A stretch of 64,000 nt of DNA from Bifidobacterium breve (GCA_945883725.1 CAMCXZ010000003.1:1-64000), one strand, 5' to 3'. Positions 9,038 to 19,563 are shown, counted from the stretch's first letter. Numbers and translations: made by a program. Notes: generated by a model not told the origin, from the sequence alone.

Positions 9038-9859
9038 ATGGAGTTAATTAAGAGGTATCAAGTTCGCGGCGTACCGGGTGAGGTCAGCCGAGTTAATTCG
9101 GCTGACCGTATAGTGGACTTTTGGATTCCTCATGGAACTACCCGGCATTTATTGATCGCACATGATGGCCAGAATGTGTTCGATGGCAGGACCTCAACTC
9201 ATCGTCGCAGCACATGGGAGATGGCTCAAAGCGCGATTCGGGTATCTGAAAAACTTGGCACTACCCCACCAGCCATTATTGCGATCTGGCACGGTGGCAG
9301 TAAGCAAGATGAACATGGTCGGGCAAAGGATTTATCTCCGCAAAGGTTATTTCAAGAAGATGTTCCCGTAAATTTAGCTAACGTAGTAAAAGCTGACTTA
9401 ACTCAATTACGCGGCGATCGATATCTGAATATGATTTTTGATCAAATAGTCCCCGAAATTCTCAGCGCTTATGAACTTGAAATCCCGGTCTCAAATCGCG
9501 CAATGATTGGCGCAAGCATGGGTGGCTTATCAACTCTTTACGCTGGAATTCAACGTCCTGAGCAGATCAGTGCATTACTGGCACTTTCTCCACATTGGAC
9601 TATCGGTGGCAATCGCTTGGTCGAGCGTACTGTTGAAGAGCTACCAAAGCCGGGCACGCATAAAATTTGGATGAGCCGCGGAACAAAAAGCCTAGATGCC
9701 GATTACAAACCTTTCCAAGAATTGGCTGATCACTTAATGAAAGATAAGGGTTATCGAATCGGGCAGGACTTTGTATCTAAGGTTTATGAAAAGACAAGTC
9801 ACAACGAAAGATCTTGGGCAAGTTATTTAGACCAAGTTTTAAAATTTTGGCTAGCTTAA
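9038..9859 (+). CDS. Alpha/beta hydrolase, esterase (enterochelin-esterase-like) family
   Basis: GASMGGLS nucleophile elbow, LLIAHDGQNVFDG. Confidence 0.8.
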   Translation: MELIKRYQVRGVPGEVSRVNSADRIVDFWIPHGTTRHLLIAHDGQNVFDGRTSTHRRSTWEMAQSAIRVSEKLGTTPPAIIAIWHGGSKQDEHGRAKDLSPQRLFQEDVPVNLANVVKADLTQLRGDRYLNMIFDQIVPEILSAYELEIPVSNRAMIGASMGGLSTLYAGIQRPEQISALLALSPHWTIGGNRLVERTVEELPKPGTHKIWMSRGTKSLDADYKPFQELADHLMKDKGYRIGQDFVSKVYEKTSHNERSWASYLDQVLKFWLA

Positions 9860-9863
9860 ATTA

Positions 9864-11960
9864 TTAATTACTAATTTTGTATTTAACAATTTTTGAAACT
9901 GCAGTTTTATTGGAAGCGTTCCTTAAAACTGAGACAATCTCTAGATTAGTTCCGTCTGGGTATTTCTCTGGATCGATAAATACGCGGTATAAACCAGCTG
10001 CTGCAGTATCACCTTTAACTGTGCGATGATCAGAGGTTCCAACATTTTCCCAACTCTGACCCTCTGCGCGGACCAAAAATGTTACTTGGTTATATTCATC
10101 GCCCCTTACGCTTGAGCTAAGTTCGATAAAGTCATCCATCGTAAAGTCAGGGCGCGGTGCATTCATAGTTACAGCAGGTGCCAACTTTGCCTTAAATTTA
10201 GCTGCAGCTTTGAGAACTACATAACTCTTACTACCAACTTTTACCGTTGCGTTAGCGCCGGAGACCGATGAGGAAAGAGCGGCACCAAGAATTGGTGTCC
10301 ACTTAGAACCAGTAGTACTAACGTTGAACTTAACTTCCTGGGCAGTATTGCCGGCATTAAACACAACTGCATATTCTTGACCGTTTAAATAACGAGTGAC
10401 CACAAAAACTCCTGCTTTAGCATGGCGAATCTGCTGCGTGCCTGAACGAAGCGCAGGGTTAGCTTTAATGACTGCCTGCATCTTTGTTATCTGATCTTCA
10501 AGTGGGTTTTGGAGATTAAAGGAGCTACGGGTGCCAATAGGGCCTGAACCAATGCGATTCTCGTCTTGCCAATAGGAAACTTTGGTAGCGAACATGTCTT
10601 GGCGCGCAGCCTTATCTCCGCCTCTACCGATCATGCCCTTTTCGTCACCATAATAAAGAGCTGGACCACCGCGCAAAAGGAATAGCAGCGCATTTGCTAC
10701 TTTTGATTTCGCTAGCGCATCGGCATCATTTTTAGATACATCATCAATAAACATTCCTATGCGACCCATGTCGTGATTGCCTAGGAAAGTTGTTAGCCCA
10801 TATGCCGATGTTGTCGATGTTGTGTAGAGATCGTCAGCGTTAAAGAGTTCTACTAATTTCTCTGCCTCGGTTCCTCTAGTGATAAAACGAGACACTGTGC
10901 CTTGAAACCCAAAATCTAAGATGCCAGGAAAAGATTGTTCTCTGACAAACATGGCGGTTTTGCGCGGATTCCCATCATATATTTCTCCATAGATTGGAAA
11001 ATCATTTTTCCCGGCAGCTTTAGCTACCTTTAAAATTGCTGGGATAAATGCTTGCCAAAATTCAGGATTAACGTGTTTCGCGGTATCGATACGAAAACCA
11101 TCAACACCAAATTTAGTAATCCAGGTACTCCAAACATCGATCCAGCCTTTTACAACTTCTGGTTTTTCGGTAAATACATCATCTAATCCATAGAAGTCAC
11201 CATCTAATACCGAAGTGCCGGACCAATTGGAATTACCACGATTATGGTAATTAGTTAGGTCATTTAAAAATGCTGGTTTCTTTATATTCGCATTAGTCGC
11301 ATCAACCGATGGTTGCTTAGCGAATGAAATCTTGGCATCTAATTTAGGAAAAGGATCCTTCCCGGCCACAAGTTTTAGTTCAAATGGATTTCCAGCTGCG
11401 TCTAGATAAGGGAAATCATCATGGCTAACGTAAGAATTGTTATCAGCATATTGAATTACATCTGCAGTGTGATTAACCACGATATCGATAATGACTTTTA
11501 AGCCAATTGCATGAGCCTTAACCACGAATTCTTTAAAGTCATACTCGGTACCAAAATGCGGGTCAACAGTCGTGAAATCTAAGCCCCAATAGCCGTGATA
11601 AGCAGCTGAATTACCCTGTACTGCTTGCTGCTTAACGGGTGGGGTCACCCAAATCGAAGTAAAACCCAGCTTCTTAATACGATCGAGGCTGTTTGTAAGG
11701 CCTTTAAAGTCGCCACCATGGAACATGCCGTGATCAGATGGATCAAAACCTGCCTCATATGCGCCGGCTTTTAGGCCCCCGTTGTCATTTGAACTGTCGC
11801 CATTTGCGTATCGATCAGTCATGACAAAGTAGGCAGATTCATCACTTTGAGCGCCTCGAGCGATATTTGTGGCAAGAGCTGCGATGTTTTCAGCCGCCGA
11901 GCCGCCAGTAATTGAAAGCCCCAGAATTGCCAAAGTAATTACCGCTATAACTTTTTTCAT
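9864..11960 (-). CDS. Secreted GH13 alpha-amylase family enzyme
   Basis: Signal peptide MKKVIAVITLAILGLSITGGSAA; DIVVNHTAD, DGFRIDTAKHV, FLGNHDMGR GH13 motifs. Confidence 0.9.
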   Translation of the reverse strand: MKKVIAVITLAILGLSITGGSAAENIAALATNIARGAQSDESAYFVMTDRYANGDSSNDNGGLKAGAYEAGFDPSDHGMFHGGDFKGLTNSLDRIKKLGFTSIWVTPPVKQQAVQGNSAAYHGYWGLDFTTVDPHFGTEYDFKEFVVKAHAIGLKVIIDIVVNHTADVIQYADNNSYVSHDDFPYLDAAGNPFELKLVAGKDPFPKLDAKISFAKQPSVDATNANIKKPAFLNDLTNYHNRGNSNWSGTSVLDGDFYGLDDVFTEKPEVVKGWIDVWSTWITKFGVDGFRIDTAKHVNPEFWQAFIPAILKVAKAAGKNDFPIYGEIYDGNPRKTAMFVREQSFPGILDFGFQGTVSRFITRGTEAEKLVELFNADDLYTTSTTSAYGLTTFLGNHDMGRIGMFIDDVSKNDADALAKSKVANALLFLLRGGPALYYGDEKGMIGRGGDKAARQDMFATKVSYWQDENRIGSGPIGTRSSFNLQNPLEDQITKMQAVIKANPALRSGTQQIRHAKAGVFVVTRYLNGQEYAVVFNAGNTAQEVKFNVSTTGSKWTPILGAALSSSVSGANATVKVGSKSYVVLKAAAKFKAKLAPAVTMNAPRPDFTMDDFIELSSSVRGDEYNQVTFLVRAEGQSWENVGTSDHRTVKGDTAAAGLYRVFIDPEKYPDGTNLEIVSVLRNASNKTAVSKIVKYKISN

Positions 11961-13780
11961 TAGGCAACTTCCCAAATAGCGGTTAAGCCATTCCTCGATT
12001 TTAACTTCAAGCGCGAACCATTCGCTGCAGGACCGAAGTGAGTTCCAATAATTGAATACCCGTACTTGCTTAGATCGACATCAACTTTAGTTTTATCTCG
12101 TGCTACCAGAATAAGTAAATTTTGGTCGACAGCTTCGCGCAAGAACAGTAAATGATCATCTTGCACATCAACCCAACGCAGACCACCTTCGATTAGTGCT
12201 GGCGATGTGCGGCGTAACTTAACAAGTTCTTTTACTGACCCTAAAAATTTATAATCCCAGTTGTGAGCATCGTCCCAAGTCATGGTGCGGCGAGCATCTT
12301 CGCCCGAAACACCTTCCAGACCGATTTCATCTCCAGCAAATATAGATGGCACTCCCGGGTATGTAAGTAATAACCCCATGGCTGCCAAGTGCTTCTCTTT
12401 ATCGCCGCCAACTACATTGCGCATGCGTGCGGTGTCGTGCGAATCAAGAAGCGTCATGCTGTCAATCAGATTGCGCCACGGAATTGAAGAGCTAAACACC
12501 GTCATTGCTTTAACAAATTGCGCACCCGTTGTTTTAGGAATTGCAATTGGTAAACCGTGGAATCCGCCAGATTCAAGGTTTGGATTGTGATTAAACCAAG
12601 CCCAAAGTGGCCGCATGAATCCGTTGTAATTCATGGTGCCATCCCAGCCAGTACCATCTAAATCAGTTGGCCACATATCGGCATTTTCAGCTACTAACCA
12701 AGTATTTGGCTTCATTTTATCCATTGCGATACGAATATCGCGCATAACTTCATCATGTATATCAGCTTCGCGATAACGGCCAGTTTGATTACCGACATCA
12801 ATACGCCAGCCATCTAGGCCATATTTTGGTGATAACCACTTTTGAATAACTGAGTTCTTCGCTTCATAAAATCGCTTACGCAACTCGGCGGAGGCAAAAT
12901 TTAACTTAGGCATCTGCTTGACGGCATAGAAAGTGGCGTAACCAAATAGCGTCTTCTTATCCCAATAAAAAAATTTATTCTCTTTCGAACTCTTATTCTT
13001 CTGAGCCGTTAAGAACCAAGGATGTTCATTGCTACAGTGATTTGTGGTGATATCGCCCAATACTTTTATCTTGGCTTTCTTGGCTGCCTTCATAAATTCA
13101 AAAAAAGCTTTATCGCCACCTAACAGCGGATCAATCTTGTCAAATGAGGTTGCGTCGTAACGGTGACAAGATTTCGAAGGAAAAAATGGTGTGAAATAAA
13201 TTCCATTAGCACCTAATTCGATTACATGATCTAGGTTCTTTGTAATTCCTTCAAAATCGCCACCATAAAATTCGATGCTGGTAGTTGGACCGCGACCATG
13301 TGGCAGTGCATTCCACTTCATTGGTATTGACCATTCAGGTGCAGCTCGTTCCACGCCCTTGGCAAAGCGATCTGGGAAAATTTGGTAGAAGACTGAACTT
13401 TTTAGCCAATTAGTTGTTCGTGGTCGGGCAATGATTCGGAAATCTTCATTGCTATGAACATCATGGGCAAATAAACCTGAAGCATTTAACCATTCATATT
13501 TTCCGGTGCGTGAGAAAAGAAAGCGATACTTGTTGTCATAGTTTTTGACGATAATTTTTACTGACCACCAAGATTCAACTTCGCCATCAGCCTCTTTCAC
13601 CAACTGCGCGACAGATGCTTCGCTATCGAGGTAATAACGCACTAAGCCAATATCGAAGGTGTAGGAATTAGGTATACGCACTCTTAAGGTGACTTCAGAA
13701 CCAATCTTTGGTGCATCAGAACTTACATATAGCTGTGATCCGTCATGGTGTGGTTTTGTAGCAGAATCCATAAAGGACAT
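11960..13780 (-). CDS. GH13 cyclomaltodextrinase/neopullulanase-like enzyme
   Basis: VFYQIFPDRFA, DITTNHCS, DGWRIDVGNQ, LDSHDTAR; N-terminal beta-domain. Confidence 0.88.
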   Translation of the reverse strand: MSFMDSATKPHHDGSQLYVSSDAPKIGSEVTLRVRIPNSYTFDIGLVRYYLDSEASVAQLVKEADGEVESWWSVKIIVKNYDNKYRFLFSRTGKYEWLNASGLFAHDVHSNEDFRIIARPRTTNWLKSSVFYQIFPDRFAKGVERAAPEWSIPMKWNALPHGRGPTTSIEFYGGDFEGITKNLDHVIELGANGIYFTPFFPSKSCHRYDATSFDKIDPLLGGDKAFFEFMKAAKKAKIKVLGDITTNHCSNEHPWFLTAQKNKSSKENKFFYWDKKTLFGYATFYAVKQMPKLNFASAELRKRFYEAKNSVIQKWLSPKYGLDGWRIDVGNQTGRYREADIHDEVMRDIRIAMDKMKPNTWLVAENADMWPTDLDGTGWDGTMNYNGFMRPLWAWFNHNPNLESGGFHGLPIAIPKTTGAQFVKAMTVFSSSIPWRNLIDSMTLLDSHDTARMRNVVGGDKEKHLAAMGLLLTYPGVPSIFAGDEIGLEGVSGEDARRTMTWDDAHNWDYKFLGSVKELVKLRRTSPALIEGGLRWVDVQDDHLLFLREAVDQNLLILVARDKTKVDVDLSKYGYSIIGTHFGPAANGSRLKLKSRNGLTAIWEVA

Positions 13781-13826
13781 TATCTCCTCCTACTAATTAC
13801 AAAACCAGATAAACACTGGTCGGGCG

Positions 13827-14678
13827 CTAACCCTTAACCGAACCTGCCGTTAATCCACTAACGATGTACTTCTGTAGCGATAGGAAGATAATCACAATTG
13901 GAATTGAGGCAAGGATTGATCCAGCTGCGAATGGACCCCAATTTTCTGAGTATTGGCCACCAATAAACTGCTGCAGCCCAACAGCCACAGTTCTGCTCTC
14001 CATATCTACCAAGAACAAGCGAGCCAAAATAAACTCATTAAAAGTGCCGATAAAACTCAGAAGTGCAACTACAGCTAGAACTGGTGAGGCAAGGGGCACA
14101 AAGATCAACCAGAATGTTTGAACTGACGATGCGCCATCAATCTTGGCAGCTTCATCCAGCTCGGCCGGAATTGAATCCACAAACCCTTTGAGCAACCAAA
14201 TGTTTACGCCCATCGCTCCACCTAGGTAAACCAGCAAAAGACCTGACTGAGTGCCTAAACCAATCTCAGGAGCGAACTTATATACGCGTTCCATAATTAC
14301 ATACACCGCTGAGATGGCAAGAATCGCTGGAAACATTTGAACTAGGAGCAGAAGTTGAATGCCGAGCTTGCGACCCTTGAACTGCAGACGGCTAAAAGCA
14401 AATGCCGAGGCAGAGCCAATCGCAACCGATAGGACAGCAACTGCGCCGGCGATGATTAGTGAGTTCTTAACCCAAGTTAAATATGGAATTGTTGGGTCGC
14501 TGAATAACATTTTGTAGTTACTGAACGAGATCTCAGTCGGAATAAATGAAGTTAGTTGCAGACTTCCAGACGAGTTGAAGGAAGAAATAACAACTAAATA
14601 CAGTGGGAAGAGAGAGAATAAACAAATTGAGATGCCTATCAGGTGGCGCCATAAATTTTGTCTTAGCCAGATTTTCAT
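13827..14678 (-). CDS. malG: Maltose/maltodextrin ABC transporter permease, MalG type
   Basis: EAA loop ELDEAAKIDGASSVQTFWLIFVPLASPVLA; multi-TM. Confidence 0.85.
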   Translation of the reverse strand: MKIWLRQNLWRHLIGISICLFSLFPLYLVVISSFNSSGSLQLTSFIPTEISFSNYKMLFSDPTIPYLTWVKNSLIIAGAVAVLSVAIGSASAFAFSRLQFKGRKLGIQLLLLVQMFPAILAISAVYVIMERVYKFAPEIGLGTQSGLLLVYLGGAMGVNIWLLKGFVDSIPAELDEAAKIDGASSVQTFWLIFVPLASPVLAVVALLSFIGTFNEFILARLFLVDMESRTVAVGLQQFIGGQYSENWGPFAAGSILASIPIVIIFLSLQKYIVSGLTAGSVKG

Positions 14679-16213
14679 GCGAAAGACTCCAATACTTTCG
14701 ACTTTCTCAAACTATAGAGAGAAATTGATGCTACTAGAACAAAAATTATCAAGGAGATAGCACTTGCTAAACCCAGATCCTGGGTTTCGGAGCCGAATGC
14801 GATCTTATACGTGTAGCTGATTAAGATATCTGTTGCGCCAGCAATCTCACCATCAAGGTTATTGCGCGGTCCACCACCGGTAAGTAAGTAAATCAAGTTA
14901 AAGTTATTGAAGTTAAAGGCAAAAGAGGCAATCAGAAGCGGTGAGAGAATTTGCATCAGAAGCGGCAAAGTTATCTTGCGGAAAATTTGTCGCGGATTTG
15001 CGCCATCAATGGCGGCAGCCTCTTGCAGCTCACTAGGAATTGCCTGCAGCGAGCCACTTGAAATTAAATAAAAGTATGGGAAACCTAACCATAAATTAAC
15101 CAGAATCACAGCCGTTCGGGCAAAGTTCGGATCGCTGAACCAGGCTATGTCTGTGCCAAACAAAGTATTGATTGCACCGAATTCGGTGTTAAACATTCCG
15201 CCCCAAATTAAAATACTCATCACGCTCGGCATCGCATATGGAAGCACCAGGATTGATCGATAGATACGACGGCCACGAATTGGCTTGTTTAGTGCCAGTG
15301 CTAGCAATAGGCCGAGTGCGAAGGTTGTAATCACGGTTAACAAAGCAAAAGTTATTGTCCATAAAAAAACTCGAACTAACGGCTCGCGCACTCTAGGGTC
15401 TGTAAATATTTTTGAGTAGTTCTCGAACCAAATTGGTGCACGCCAACCTGGTTCTAATATTGTCGATTCATCATTTACCGAAGCGTAATTTCCGCGGCCA
15501 TTATCTTTATACAAAGTGCCGTCAACTAAATTAACAAATTGATCATTTGTGGCTTCGTACTTCAAGACTTGCTGAGAAACTATTCCGGTCTCTAAACCCT
15601 CCAAAGCGATAAAGAAGTCACCATCATATTTAAACTTGATTTCCGAATAAGACTTGTCGGCGCCGCTTAGTTCAGAATCATCTAGCGAGGTAAAGTTAGG
15701 CGCAGCGATTGCTACCCCGTATTCATTGAGAGTTACATCGGCTGGATTAACTTCGGTTCGAGTTTTTCCAGTTGAAACAAAGTACTTTAAGTTTGTTACA
15801 TCTGAAACTAATATTGCTTGCTCGCTACCAATTCTGCCAAGCGCTAAATCAAAAGCAATACCATCTGGGCTAGCTTCAGTTCCTTCTGCTTTGATCAATT
15901 CAATTGCTTCTGTTTTAGAGATGATATTGCCAGTTTTGTAATTAAATCCTGACATGCCGACCGTATAGAGAATTGGGCCAATAACAAAGGCGGTTAGTAG
16001 CAAAATTCCGGGAATAAAAAACTTAAGTGGAATAGAAATTTTTGTTAAATAGGTAAGGGCCAGGATAAGAACCGAAATGGCCAAGTATGCGGCTATTACA
16101 TATTCGCGCTGAGCAAAAGCGCTTTGAGTAAGCATTAGCAAAATTGCTGACAAAAGACTGACAATTACTATTTTTAAAACTAGTGCGACTCTGCCTCTAA
16201 TCAGAAAATTCAT
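14675..16213 (-). CDS. malF: Maltose/maltodextrin ABC transporter permease, MalF type
   Basis: EAA loop ELQEAAAIDGANPRQIFRKITLPLL, large N-terminal TM/periplasmic domain. Confidence 0.85.
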   Translation of the reverse strand: MNFLIRGRVALVLKIVIVSLLSAILLMLTQSAFAQREYVIAAYLAISVLILALTYLTKISIPLKFFIPGILLLTAFVIGPILYTVGMSGFNYKTGNIISKTEAIELIKAEGTEASPDGIAFDLALGRIGSEQAILVSDVTNLKYFVSTGKTRTEVNPADVTLNEYGVAIAAPNFTSLDDSELSGADKSYSEIKFKYDGDFFIALEGLETGIVSQQVLKYEATNDQFVNLVDGTLYKDNGRGNYASVNDESTILEPGWRAPIWFENYSKIFTDPRVREPLVRVFLWTITFALLTVITTFALGLLLALALNKPIRGRRIYRSILVLPYAMPSVMSILIWGGMFNTEFGAINTLFGTDIAWFSDPNFARTAVILVNLWLGFPYFYLISSGSLQAIPSELQEAAAIDGANPRQIFRKITLPLLMQILSPLLIASFAFNFNNFNLIYLLTGGGPRNNLDGEIAGATDILISYTYKIAFGSETQDLGLASAISLIIFVLVASISLYSLRKSKVLESFA

Positions 16214-16250
16214 TACTAACGTTCCCGTCTCACTAAAAATCTATCTCGAA

Positions 16251-16287
16251 TGAATAATGCGGGCGAGAAACTCGCCCGCATTATTCA
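16251..16287. repeat. Perfect 17-bp stem, 3-nt loop hairpin between malE and malF
   Basis: TGAATAATGCGGGCGAG-AAA-CTCGCCCGCATTATTCA. Confidence 0.95.
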
Positions 16288-16320
16288 ACTTCGTTAATTA
16301 ATTTGAGTAAACCAAATTAA

Positions 16321-17580
16321 TTATAGGTCTTTCTTGCCGGCAACTACGTTTGCCTTCCAGATTAGGGAAAGCTTGGCAGCTTCCTTAATTGGATCTTTGC
16401 CATCTACTAGTACAGCTGTCCAGTAAGCAGGAGCTGACTCCCAGTAGCTAGCGCCACCTGAGGTGTTGCCTAAGAAGGCACCAATCTCTGGAATACCTGC
16501 AAGGGCTGCTGCGGCACCGAATCCGCGTTGAGCAGCAGAAACTGATTTATCAGCTTGTGCGCCCTTTTCAGCTGGTGGACGCTTTTCAATTGCTTGATAA
16601 CGTACCTGACCGTCGGTTGATCCAAAGAAGTTAACAAGAAGTGACTTTGCGCCAGCTTCTGTTCCGTGCTTCGCGGCAAAAGTTGTTAGTAGCGCGCCAC
16701 TAACAGATCCGAACATCTTTGCGTATGTTCCAGCCTCAACACCAGGAACTGGCATTACATTCATTTCGAATCCCTTTGCTGTGTAATCTTCCCAATCCCA
16801 GTTACCGATAACTGCGTAAGGAACTTTTCCGGCTAGGAAGTTATCTTTACAGCCAACATCTGTGGCTGGGTAGAAGCCATTGCTCTTCTTGCCATCCATT
16901 AAGTATTTACGAACATTCGTGCCAAATACTGTTGGCGTAAATCCACGTCCATAAATAATTTCGTCACGTGAGTTATATCGGAACGCATCTGCACCAAGTG
17001 CTGAGAATACTGAGTGACCACCCCAAGACATTCCACCGCCGGCAATACAAAGACCAGCTTTTAGACCCTTTGAGGTCTTAAGTGACTTGTAAACGTCAAC
17101 CATCTCACCAAAAGTTTTTGGTGCAGTTTTAACAAGATCCGTGTTATAGATCATTGCAACGTTGTTAACATCTACTGGGATTCCGTACAACTTCTTTTTG
17201 TATGAAAGTTCCCATAGCTGAGTTGCGTTAAAGCGTGCTTTTACAGCAGCTGTCAGAGTGAGGGGAGCGAGCTTTCCATCTTTAGCAGCTGCTGACACCC
17301 AGCTATTTGGACCAAGAACGATATCTGGACCAGATGCAGCTGTTGCCTTATCGAACGCTTCTTTTAGCGCATCGAAGGTTGAAAAAGCTTGAACCTTTAC
17401 TGTGTAACCAGTAACCCAGTCACCCTTAACTGCTAATACTTTCTTTAGGTTTGCACCGCGAGTTTCATCTGCCCAAACTACAATTTCTGTTGTCGCATTA
17501 GCACTTGGTGCTACTAGGGCTGAAACTGCAAGAGCGAAAGATGCAACCACTCCGGCAAAGCCGAGACGCTTTTTATTCAT
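16321..17580 (-). CDS. malE: Maltose/maltodextrin ABC transporter substrate-binding protein
   Basis: Signal peptide and MalE-like body (IVVWADETRGANLKKV...); adjacent to malF. Confidence 0.88.
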   Translation of the reverse strand: MNKKRLGFAGVVASFALAVSALVAPSANATTEIVVWADETRGANLKKVLAVKGDWVTGYTVKVQAFSTFDALKEAFDKATAASGPDIVLGPNSWVSAAAKDGKLAPLTLTAAVKARFNATQLWELSYKKKLYGIPVDVNNVAMIYNTDLVKTAPKTFGEMVDVYKSLKTSKGLKAGLCIAGGGMSWGGHSVFSALGADAFRYNSRDEIIYGRGFTPTVFGTNVRKYLMDGKKSNGFYPATDVGCKDNFLAGKVPYAVIGNWDWEDYTAKGFEMNVMPVPGVEAGTYAKMFGSVSGALLTTFAAKHGTEAGAKSLLVNFFGSTDGQVRYQAIEKRPPAEKGAQADKSVSAAQRGFGAAAALAGIPEIGAFLGNTSGGASYWESAPAYWTAVLVDGKDPIKEAAKLSLIWKANVVAGKKDL

Positions 17581-17604
17581 CTATTTCCTCCATGGATGGA
17601 ATTG

Positions 17605-17621
17605 AGCACACAACGTGTGCT
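17605..17621. promoter_or_regulatory. Palindrome in malE leader (operator or RNA hairpin)
   Basis: AGCACAC-AAC-GTGTGCT, nested inside TGGAAT (17597-17602)...ATTCCA (17633-17638). Confidence 0.5.
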
Positions 17622-17825
17622 TTCGTGGCCCCATTCCACATGCCTTCGAGCTATTAAGCAAACCAATTTGCGTATTTTTAGGCCATTTATCTAGCGGTTT
17701 ATCGGATTGTTATAAAAGTAAGTCGTTTCATCGCTGTTTACGGAAAGGCTGAAAAGTGGGGCCAATTTATATTTTGACCCATTACTAAAACGCTTTCGAG
17801 TTAGCCGTAACTGCAGTGTTGGTAA

Positions 17826-19478
17826 TTAAGCCTGTAACCAAATAGTTGTTTCACCTGGTACTTGATTTTCACTTAACGACTGACTGCTAAGTAAAACTTT
17901 TCCAGTCGGAAGTTTTACTGGCGACTTTCCAAAGTTAGTAAATGATTGCCAACCATTTGGCCGCGCAAAATGAAACACGCTGCGATTCCAATTGAAAATA
18001 AATTTAATTTCTTCAGCACATTGCAAACCTTTGCGCATAGCTATCGCAGCGCGGTAAAGATTAAGCACTGAATTTGCGTCAGCATCATTGGCTGCCACTG
18101 AATACTTTCCGAAATCACTTGGCTGAGGCAAGTGTGAACCACTAGGGCCGAAGCCGAAAGAGGAGCCGGTCGACGTCCAAGGTAATGGAATTCGGCAACC
18201 ATCGCGGCTGCGAGATTTGCCCGGGTTTCTAAACCATTGTGGGTCTTGCATCGCTTCGCGAGGAGTGTCAGATACTTCAAATAAACCAAGTTCTTCGCCT
18301 TGATAAAGATAGGTAGAGCCAGGAAGTGCGAGAATCAACATTGTTGCTGCACGCCCGCGATCTATTCCTTGCTTAACATCAAGAGGAACAGATTTTCCTT
18401 CCGAGATGTACCACTTAACTAAATCAGTTTTATCGGGTAAGCCATAACGGGTTGGGTGACGGACTACGTCGTGATTAGACAGTACCCAAGTATTTGAAGA
18501 GCCAGATTTCCCTGCGCGCTTCATGCTGTTGCTAATTAAATTCTTGAAGCGTTTAGCATCCCAATCGGCATGCAACAGATCGAAATTAAATGCTTGTCCG
18601 AGTGTTTCTTCGCTGGCATAAGCACCCAGGCGGTGCGCTGGCGCACTTGCTTCAGCGACCGCGACTCGTGGCGGGTCGTATTCGTTAAATACTTTGCGCC
18701 ATTCGCGGTAAATCTCATGCACCTCATCGCGATCAAATAGCGGGTCACTACCATCGGGCTTCTTTGGATCAATTTCCATGGTTTCGCGCGCGGGTAGACC
18801 ATCGGAGAAATCTTTAGTTAGGGCATGTGCAACATCGATACGGAAGCCATCGACGCCACGATCTGACCAGAAGCGCAGAGTTTTAATAAAGTCATCGCGC
18901 ACTTCTTGGTTATCCCAATTGAAATCAGGTTGTTCTGGTGCAAAGAGATGCAAATACCACTGACCTGGTGTGCCATCTGGTTCGGTAACGCGAGTCCAGC
19001 CAGTTGGGCCGAAGTGGCTAACTAATTCTGAAGGGCGAATATCACCATTCTCGCCAATGCCATCGTGGAAAATATAGCGATCACGTTCTGGCGAACCGCG
19101 GCCAGCTTTAAGGGCAGCTTGAAACCATTCATGCTGATCTGATGAATGGTTTGGAACAATATCTACGAATACTCGAATTTCAACTTTGTGTAACTCTTCA
19201 ATTAACTTATCAAACTCTTCAAGTGTGCCAATGCGTGGATCAACGTTGCGGTAATCGGCTACGTCGTATCCGCCATCAGCTAATTCAGATGGGTAAAAGG
19301 GGCTGAGCCAAACTGCGTCAATATTTAGTGACTTTAGATATGCAACCCGATCGATCATGCCAGCTAAATCACCAATGCCATCACCATTTAAGTCGGCGAA
19401 GCTTCGTGGGTAGATCTGATAAACGACAGCTTGTCGCCACCATTTTTTATCACCGGCAATAAATTTATAGTCAGACAT
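17826..19478 (-). CDS. GH13 alpha-glucosidase / oligo-1,6-glucosidase-like
   Basis: WWRQAVVYQIYPRSFADLNGDGIGDL, DGFRIDVAHAL, VLSNHDVVR. Confidence 0.92.
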   Translation of the reverse strand: MSDYKFIAGDKKWWRQAVVYQIYPRSFADLNGDGIGDLAGMIDRVAYLKSLNIDAVWLSPFYPSELADGGYDVADYRNVDPRIGTLEEFDKLIEELHKVEIRVFVDIVPNHSSDQHEWFQAALKAGRGSPERDRYIFHDGIGENGDIRPSELVSHFGPTGWTRVTEPDGTPGQWYLHLFAPEQPDFNWDNQEVRDDFIKTLRFWSDRGVDGFRIDVAHALTKDFSDGLPARETMEIDPKKPDGSDPLFDRDEVHEIYREWRKVFNEYDPPRVAVAEASAPAHRLGAYASEETLGQAFNFDLLHADWDAKRFKNLISNSMKRAGKSGSSNTWVLSNHDVVRHPTRYGLPDKTDLVKWYISEGKSVPLDVKQGIDRGRAATMLILALPGSTYLYQGEELGLFEVSDTPREAMQDPQWFRNPGKSRSRDGCRIPLPWTSTGSSFGFGPSGSHLPQPSDFGKYSVAANDADANSVLNLYRAAIAMRKGLQCAEEIKFIFNWNRSVFHFARPNGWQSFTNFGKSPVKLPTGKVLLSSQSLSENQVPGETTIWLQA

Positions 19479-19535
19479 AATATGCGAAGGCTAACAGACA
19501 CAATCTGTTAATTTGCTGCTTTCGTACAAATGTAA

Positions 19536-19563
19536 ATGCAGGTAACAGAATAGTTACCTGCAT
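19536..19563 (-). terminator. Hairpin downstream of citrate synthase, probable terminator
   Basis: ATGCAGGTAAC-AGAATA-GTTACCTGCAT perfect 11-bp stem; weak T tract. Confidence 0.55.

Noticed and set aside
17790-17806. AAAACGCTTTCGAGTT as a LacI/MalR-type operator upstream of malE
   Set aside because: Only the outer 3 bp are symmetric; not a convincing palindrome.
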